A DNA stretch of 64,000 bases from Pteria penguin (Eukaryota; Mollusca; Bivalvia; Pterioida; Pteriidae): positions 4,659,151 to 4,723,150 of the forward strand of contig CM068593.1 in assembly GCA_035048485.1 (NCBI GenBank), given 5' to 3'. Positions 59,244-64,000 of this stretch are shown here, piece after piece. The translations under genes and the position numbers were made by a program. A model generated the notes under the pieces. The model saw only the letters and a list, made by a program, of their open reading frames with translations. It made no database searches and was not told the DNA's origin. Each line of letters starts with the position of its first letter. The stretch's first letter is position 1.

Positions 59244-59515
59244 GGTGGAAAATGTGGTGGTGGTGGTCGATAATGTGGTGGTGGTGGTGGATATTGTGGC
59301 GGTGGTGGTGGTGGACTATGTGGTGGCGGTGGTGGATAATGTGGTGGTGGTTGTGGATTATGTGTTAGTGGTAGTTGTGGATTATGTGATGTGCTGGTGG
59401 TGGATTTTGTGGTGGGGATGGTGGATAATGTGGTGGTGGTGGATTTTGTGGTGGTGGTGGATAATGTGTTGGTGGTGGTGGATTATGTGGTGGTGGTGGA
59501 TTATGTGGTGGACTG
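59244..59515. repeat. GTG-rich imperfect repeat
   Basis: Irregular units of gtggtggtggtggat(a/t)atgtg. Poly-valine and histidine-rich frames in this block are by-products. Confidence 0.93.
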
Positions 59516-60074
59516 CCTCCATGGGCCACTGGCAAATGTCATATGGACGAGAAAAACTGTCGGAGCACACTGGACACGATGTTGACAGCATGACGATCCT
59601 TTTACTAATGATGGTTAATGTAATATGCAGTCCTTTTACATGTTTTATATCCTCTTTGATCTATTTAGGTTCTAAAAATAGCCCAGAAAACATGACATCA
59701 CGGTAATACCCAAACATGTATGGTGTAACGGGACAGGAACACCAATCAACAACTATTGGGCTGAATTCTTTGATATATATATGTCACACGGTCTCCATTG
59801 AAAATATGACCTTACCCCCTCCCATATGTAATTAAAAAAAGAAAGGTGGACTGACTTGATATTCCGCTTGACTTACATATAATGTCACCAAACCGGAGTT
59901 TCATTCAGTAGCCTCTAAAAATAGACCTGGGAATTTCCCTTTATTGCCACGGGAAGGGCCACGATAGAGGTCAAAGGTCAGTAGAGAGATCATGGGGTCA
60001 GTAGAGAGGTCAATCAAAGGTCGTGGGGTCATACCAAAGGTCATGGATTCAAGTGACCAGGGTCAATGATGACG
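59516..60074. other. Unassigned sequence
   Basis: Short related phrases (gtagagaggtca and aaaggtca(t/g)gg) at 59,970-60,045. No gene recognised. Confidence 0.4.
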
Positions 60075-60614
60075 TCATAACCGGAAGTCATGCGATTTCT
60101 TAATGCCGTTTTGATCTCCGTCATCTACTCGTCTGGCATGCATCGGTCTTCTTGGAATTAGATGATCTCCGTCATCTACTCTTGTGACATGCAGCGGTCC
60201 CCTTGGAATTAGATGATCTCCGTTATCTACACGTGTGACATGCAGCGGTCCCCTTGGAATTAGATGATCTCCGTTATCTACACGTGTGACATGCAGCGGT
60301 CCCCTTGGAATTAGATTATCTCCGTTATCTACACGTGTGACATGCAGCGGTCCCCTTGGAATTAGATTATCTCCGTCATGTACTCGTCTGACATGCAGGG
60401 GTCCCTTTGAAATTAGATGATCTCCGTCATCTACTCGTCTGGCATTCAGCGGTCCCCTTGGACTTAGATGATCTCTGTTATCTACTCGTCTGATATGCAG
60501 CGGTCCTCTTGCAATAAGATGATCTCCGTCATTTCCTCGTCTGACATGCAGGGATCCTCTTGGAATGAGAAGATCTCCGTCATACTGTGTGATACGGATA
60601 ACACATGTACACAC
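60075..60614 (-). other. 57-bp array with a continuous 179-codon frame
   Basis: About nine copies of a 57-bp unit on the minus strand, open from ATG 60,612-60,614 to a stop at 60,075. The repeating peptide is RVDDGDHLIPRGPLHV plus TR or RR. The frame starts and ends in non-repetitive residues (MCTCVIRITQYDG, then GIKKSHDFRL), and all units remain in frame with mostly conservative changes. It could be a repetitive secreted or structural protein, but there is no signal peptide and the same unit occurs in noncoding form at 58.8 kb. The repeat is certain; coding status is doubtful. Confidence 0.6.
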
Positions 60615-61306
60615 TTCTCAATAATGGAGGACACTTTGGATTGAATATAAAATTTCTACGGTTCGAAGTAAAGTAGAAAATTGTTGTCTTGGCGTAATGA
60701 TACATCAGTTTGATTGGCTTAGTGAAAGAGAGTGTTCACGTGCGCTATTCGCACCCTTTTAGTAAAGTGTGGTCACTTCTAGCCTAGCACCCGAGCTGTG
60801 CAAGTTTAATTCTATATCGTCGGGATGGATGCAAGTATTCAGTCTTCCATACGAGAAGAAGTTCGTGGGGCAGTAATGTCCTCTCAAAATCAAATGTTAG
60901 ATCACATGGACACTTTGATAACAAATAAACTAGATTCTGCAAAAACAACGCGATATATCTCAGGCTCAACTGTTTAAAATTTCGCAGGACATATCTCAGA
61001 CTGAGTCGTACAAGTTCAACCGTAAAAGTTGCGAAGATCAATTCAAGTTCAACAGCAAAGTGTCAGGGGTGCTCAGAGAAGCCGATTCCATTTTAGATAG
61101 TGCTTCATTTAGTAATTCAGAGGTTCGGGCTAACATATCTGTAGGCATGGACTTGATTAATAATCACCAGAAGCTTATGAAAATGGCGGATTCTTCAGAT
61201 CTCGGATGGAAATTGGTCTCGGAGTACGTTGCTAACCCTTTAGCGGAAGATTCAGAGGACGAAAAATGTATTATCGGGCATACGCAAGTGCTAATACGAA
61301 GACTAA

Positions 61307-61498
61307 TAATAAATATAGAACATATATACCTTTTAATTTTGTGCACCATATGCGCATTTCGACAAGCTATGTCTCTTCAGTGATGCTCGTGGCCCAATGG
61401 TTGGAATTCTCAAAATATATAAATACTTGAAGAGCACTGTTGAAACCAAAATGACCGAAAAGTGAACCAATGAATCTATCTAAGGACAGAGCTATGCA
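61307..61498 (-). mobile_element. Penelope-like tail inserted in gag
   Basis: The reverse complement matches 27,283-27,460 in order: agctctgtccttagat, ttcggtcattttggtt, gctcttcaa, attccaaccattggg, gagcatcactgaagagacat, tgtcgaaatgcgcat. The hammerhead-like core is intact in layout (61,341-61,380). Gag sequence resumes on the far side. The exact ends and any target duplication are not clear. Confidence 0.85.
61341..61380 (-). ncRNA. Hammerhead-ribozyme-like core, nested copy
   Basis: On minus: CTGAAGA, stem GACA/TGTC with loop TAGCT (loop differs from TAAGT at 27.4 kb, stem unchanged), GAAA, then TGCGC/GTGCA with loop ATATG. The base following is C as at 27.4 kb. Activity is doubtful. Confidence 0.4.
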
Positions 61499-61543
61499 GG
61501 CTGAGGTAAAGAAGAAGCAACATAAAAGGCATTTCAGACCTTA

Positions 61544-61850
61544 CACTCCTCCTACACGATCACAAGATAAAGGAAATCGTCCTGGTGTTTGTTACACTCC
61601 TCCTACACGATCACAAGATAAAGGAAACCGTCCTGGTGTTTGTTACACTCCTCCTACACGATCACAAGATAAAGGAAACCGTCCTGGTGTTTGTTACACT
61701 CCTCCTACACGATCACAAGATAAAGGAAATCGTCCTGGTGTTTGTTACACTCCCCCTACACGATCACAAGATAAAGGAAATAGTCCTGGTGTTTGTTACA
61801 CTCCTCCTACACGATCACAAGATAAAGGAAACCGTCCTGGTGTTTGTTAC
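61544..61850 (+). repeat. 51-bp in-frame repeat inside gag
   Basis: Six copies of a 51-bp unit encoding YTPPTRSQDKGNRPGVC, ending directly at the zinc knuckle. The copies differ only at a few positions (cgt/agt and ctcc/cccc), so the expansion is recent relative to the element's decay. Confidence 0.95.
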
Positions 61851-62056
61851 AGTTGTTTTAAGCCAGGTCATTGGGCGGCAGAATGTTTAGAGAAGAAAAC
61901 AGGAAATTCTAAGTTAAGTACTACTAGTTTTGGCAATTCTGAAATGTTGAAAAAAGTTTGTACTGATAATGTTACAGGTACTCTTAGAAATGCAGATTGT
62001 CCATTCGAACACTCTCAAGCAGTATATATGTTGTCACGCTCAGATGAACAGCAGGT

Positions 62057-62848
62057 ATGCAAAAACAATTGCTGAGCGAATCTAGGTCACCGGTAGGTAG
62101 GCTCAAGTCAGCCGTGGGTAAATGGAGAAAATCAGGCGCTAATTCTTACATTTTATCTGTGATAGAATCAGGTTATGGTTTATCTGTGATAGAATCAGGT
62201 TATGGTTTATCTGTGATAGAATCAGGTTATGGTTTGCCTTTTAAATATTTGCCTCCTGTAAGTAATATTAAAAATAATTTGTCAGCCAGAAGATCTGGTG
62301 AGTTTGTGGAGTCAGAAATTAATAAACTGCTTTCTTTAGGCTGTATTACAGAGGTTCGAACGTCAGATTTACATGTAATTAATCCTTTGACGGTTGCTGA
62401 AAATGGTTCGGGTATGAAGCGATTGCTGCTTGATTGTCGAAATATCAATCCTTTTCTTCACAAATTCAAATGCAAGTTTGAAAATGTATCAGTAGCTAGT
62501 GATCTTTTTGGCTCTTATGATTTTCTATTTAAGTTTGATCTTAAGAGGGCATATCATCATATCATGAGTTTGGATTCACATAGAAAATATTTAGGTTTTA
62601 GATGGGAGAGTGAATTGAACACTAGATATTTCTTTTTCAATGTATTGCCTTTCGGATTGGCAACATCTGGGTATATATTCACTAAGGTTACCAGAGAGAT
62701 GATCAAAGTTTGGAGATCAGAGGGCATTAAGGTAAGTATGTACCTTGACGATGGTCTCGCAGGTGACGTTTCTTTTGATAATGGTAAAAAAGGTAAAAAA
62801 AAAAAAAAGGTAAGCGATACAGGAGTTTGGATGAATTCGGGTTCTTAA
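62057..62848 (+). pseudogene. DIRS-type reverse transcriptase
   Basis: A 263-codon frame overlapping the gag end in a different frame. Motifs: GRLKSAVGKWRKSGANSYIL, then LSVIESGYG three times, LPFKYLPPVSN, a RLLLDCRNINPFL block, FKFDLKRAYHHI with the first catalytic aspartate, YFFFNVLPFGLATSGYIFTK, and the catalytic MYLDDGLAGD. Downstream of the catalytic box an expanded A-rich tract (NGKKGKKKKK) is followed by a frameshift near 62,815-62,830, beyond which the true frame continues in the next entry. RT copies the element's RNA. Confidence 0.85.
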
Positions 62849-63780
62849 TCGCTGAGGAAAACTGTGAATGGCTACCAAAGCAGAATTTGGTTTGGTTAGG
62901 AAAAGCATGGAATACGAAATTAGGCATGATTTTCATAACGGACAAGAGACTGAATAAATTACTATTTTTTCTCGACAAAATACTCAAAGAAATTGCATTT
63001 CACAGAGCTCTTTTTAGAATTAGGCATGTAACGTGCATTACAGGTCAAATTATTTCTATGCAAATAGTATTAGGTTCAATATGTCGCTTGAAAACCCGTG
63101 AGTTGTACAGATGTATAGAAAAGAGGTCTAATTGGGATTCATGTATTCCATTATCGACAAAAGCCATTGCAGAGCTCGATTATTGGAGATTAAATTTAAA
63201 TTTATTGAATAAACAAGGTAGAGAGATTAAGTTGAGGCAAGTATGTACAGTTAGAGCGTTTATTGATGCCTCAGGTTCTGGTTATGATGGTTATTTAGAG
63301 ACATGCAAGTCTGTTACTGATCAGATAGATACTGAGTCACGTGATACTGAGTCGCTCGACTGTGAGTATAATGAGCCTATATTGTTTGACTGTAAACAAA
63401 GAGATATTGTTGCGCTCGACTGTAAGCATATGGAACGCATTTTAGCTGAGCAGGTACTGAGTACTGTTACTGGTAGCTGGACAAAAAGTGAATGCATGAA
63501 AAGCTCAACTTGGAGAGAATTGAAATCCGTGTTTCATCTTTTGAATGAATCTGAATCTTTCATTGTTGATCAAACCGTTGAATTGCACACAGACAATAAA
63601 ATTGTTGTTAACATTTTGAAAAATGGAAATCGTTATGATGATTTACAAACTTTATCAACTGAAATATTTAATTTGTGCTGTACAAAAACGCCACAACATT
63701 GCCTAAGTGGATTCCCAGGGATAAAAATCAGATTGCAGATTTTTTTTTAGTCGATACGCAGATTGCGACGACTGGGCAGT
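62827..63780 (+). pseudogene. RT thumb and RNase H domain of the DIRS-type element
   Basis: A continuation frame: LDEFGFLIAEENCEWLPKQN, WLGKAWNTKLGMIF, then RNase H motifs AFIDASGSGYDGYL (D), SSTWRELKSVFHLL (E) and LHTDNKIVVNIL (D). A frame change at about 63,700-63,745 leads to DCDDWAVSIDIFQVLDTLWG / PHAVDRFSSDFNAK and a tga. Further homologous residues (FNSRFWCRGSEAVDCFTQVW) follow in another frame with a taa near 63,932. An acidic insert (RDTESLDCEYNEP) in RNase H is unusual. Confidence 0.8.
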
Positions 63781-64000
63781 ATCTATTGACATTTTTCAGG
63801 TTTTAGATACACTATGGGGTCCACATGCAGTAGACAGGTTTAGTTCTGATTTCAATGCTAAATGATTTAATTCCAGGTTTTGGTGCCGTGGTTCTGAGGC
63901 TGTCGATTGTTTTACACAGGTGTGGAAAGGATAAATTAACTGGTTGGTGCCTCCACCGCCATTAATCTGCAAAACTATTCACAAATTTATTTCAGAAAAA

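Larger units (their letters stand above)
60825..62074 (+). pseudogene. Gag-like protein of DIRS-type element with zinc knuckle
   Basis: Starts at ATG 60,825 (MDASIQSSIREEVRGAVMSS) and shifts frame near 60,940. It continues with FKISQDISQTESYKFNRKS and a MDLINNHQKLMKMADSSDLG / GWKLVSEYVANPLAEDSEDE segment typical of these gags. It is interrupted by the inverted insertion at 61,307-61,498. It resumes with a basic stretch, six in-frame 17-residue repeats, and a CCHC knuckle CYSCFKPGHWAAEC, ending at tga 62,073-62,075. It would bind element RNA in particle assembly. The RT frame overlaps its last codons. Confidence 0.75.
60700..64000 (+). mobile_element. DIRS-type retroelement, degraded, cut by the right edge
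   Basis: Gag with zinc knuckle, then an overlapping RT/RNase H frame and the start of a downstream domain. In DIRS elements a tyrosine recombinase would follow; here it would lie past 64,000. The 5' limit is not defined. Several frameshifts and stops, plus a nested Penelope-type insertion at 61,307-61,498, show it is inactive. Assignment to the DIRS group is from the RT and RNase H phrase pattern and the WGPHAVDRF-type segment; confirmation needs the recombinase. Confidence 0.8.

Overview
This window is animal nuclear DNA, most likely from a bivalve mollusc. It is AT-rich and intron-rich, with no bacterial-style gene packing. It carries tRNA-derived SINEs whose central body looks like the Nin-DC/Meta-SINE type, a Penelope-like reverse transcriptase with a hammerhead-like tail, a DIRS-type retroelement and a MULE transposase remnant. 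The bivalve assignment is inference from these repeat families; no species is claimed.

Only one cellular gene can be modelled with confidence: a receptor tyrosine kinase on the minus strand, running off the left edge. Its exons, in 5' to 3' order (right to left), are a possible ectodomain exon near 25.2 kb, an EGF-like exon at 21,979-22,146, a transmembrane/juxtamembrane/glycine-loop exon at 4,473-4,817, and an exon encoding the VAIK lysine and alpha-C helix at 1,402-1,563. The last three share intron phase 1, and the two kinase exons join in frame across 2.9 kb. The rest of the kinase domain lies beyond position 1. Linking the 22 and 25 kb exons to this gene is inference.

Most of the rest is tandem repeat. 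I count more than 30 arrays with unrelated units of 19-79 bp, plus microsatellites; by eye they cover roughly 40-45% of the window. The largest are at 1-1,401, 1.81-4.36, 5.59-6.94, 13.9-15.6, 19.1-20.2, 27.6-28.6, 31.8-33.0, 38.76-41.28, 45.2-46.6, 46.6-48.3 and 48.3-49.25 kb. Nearly all long open frames in the window are translations of these arrays and are not genes.

Mobile elements lie between and inside the arrays: SINEs at 7.6, 29.8, 34.1, 55.9, 57.1, 57.4 and 58.9 kb (five with clear target-site duplications); a broken Penelope-like element at 25.97-27.47 kb with further pieces at 33.55, 38.2 and 61.3 kb; a gag-like scrap at 25.8 kb; a MULE transposase C-terminus at 42.9-43.3 kb; and a degraded DIRS-type element from about 60.7 kb to the right edge.

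The most unusual items are: (1) an array at 1-1,401 whose 61-bp unit is the last 28 nt of the kinase exon plus the first 33 nt of its intron, so the splice donor is copied about 23 times; (2) a small structured element present three times (16.3, 34.9, 44.2 kb) with conserved hairpin core and an outer stem whose sequence changes while pairing is kept, two copies lying in a cassette bounded by 40-60-bp direct repeats; (3) a hammerhead-like core preserved in the Penelope-type repeats; (4) in-frame minisatellite growth inside the DIRS gag and RT frames.
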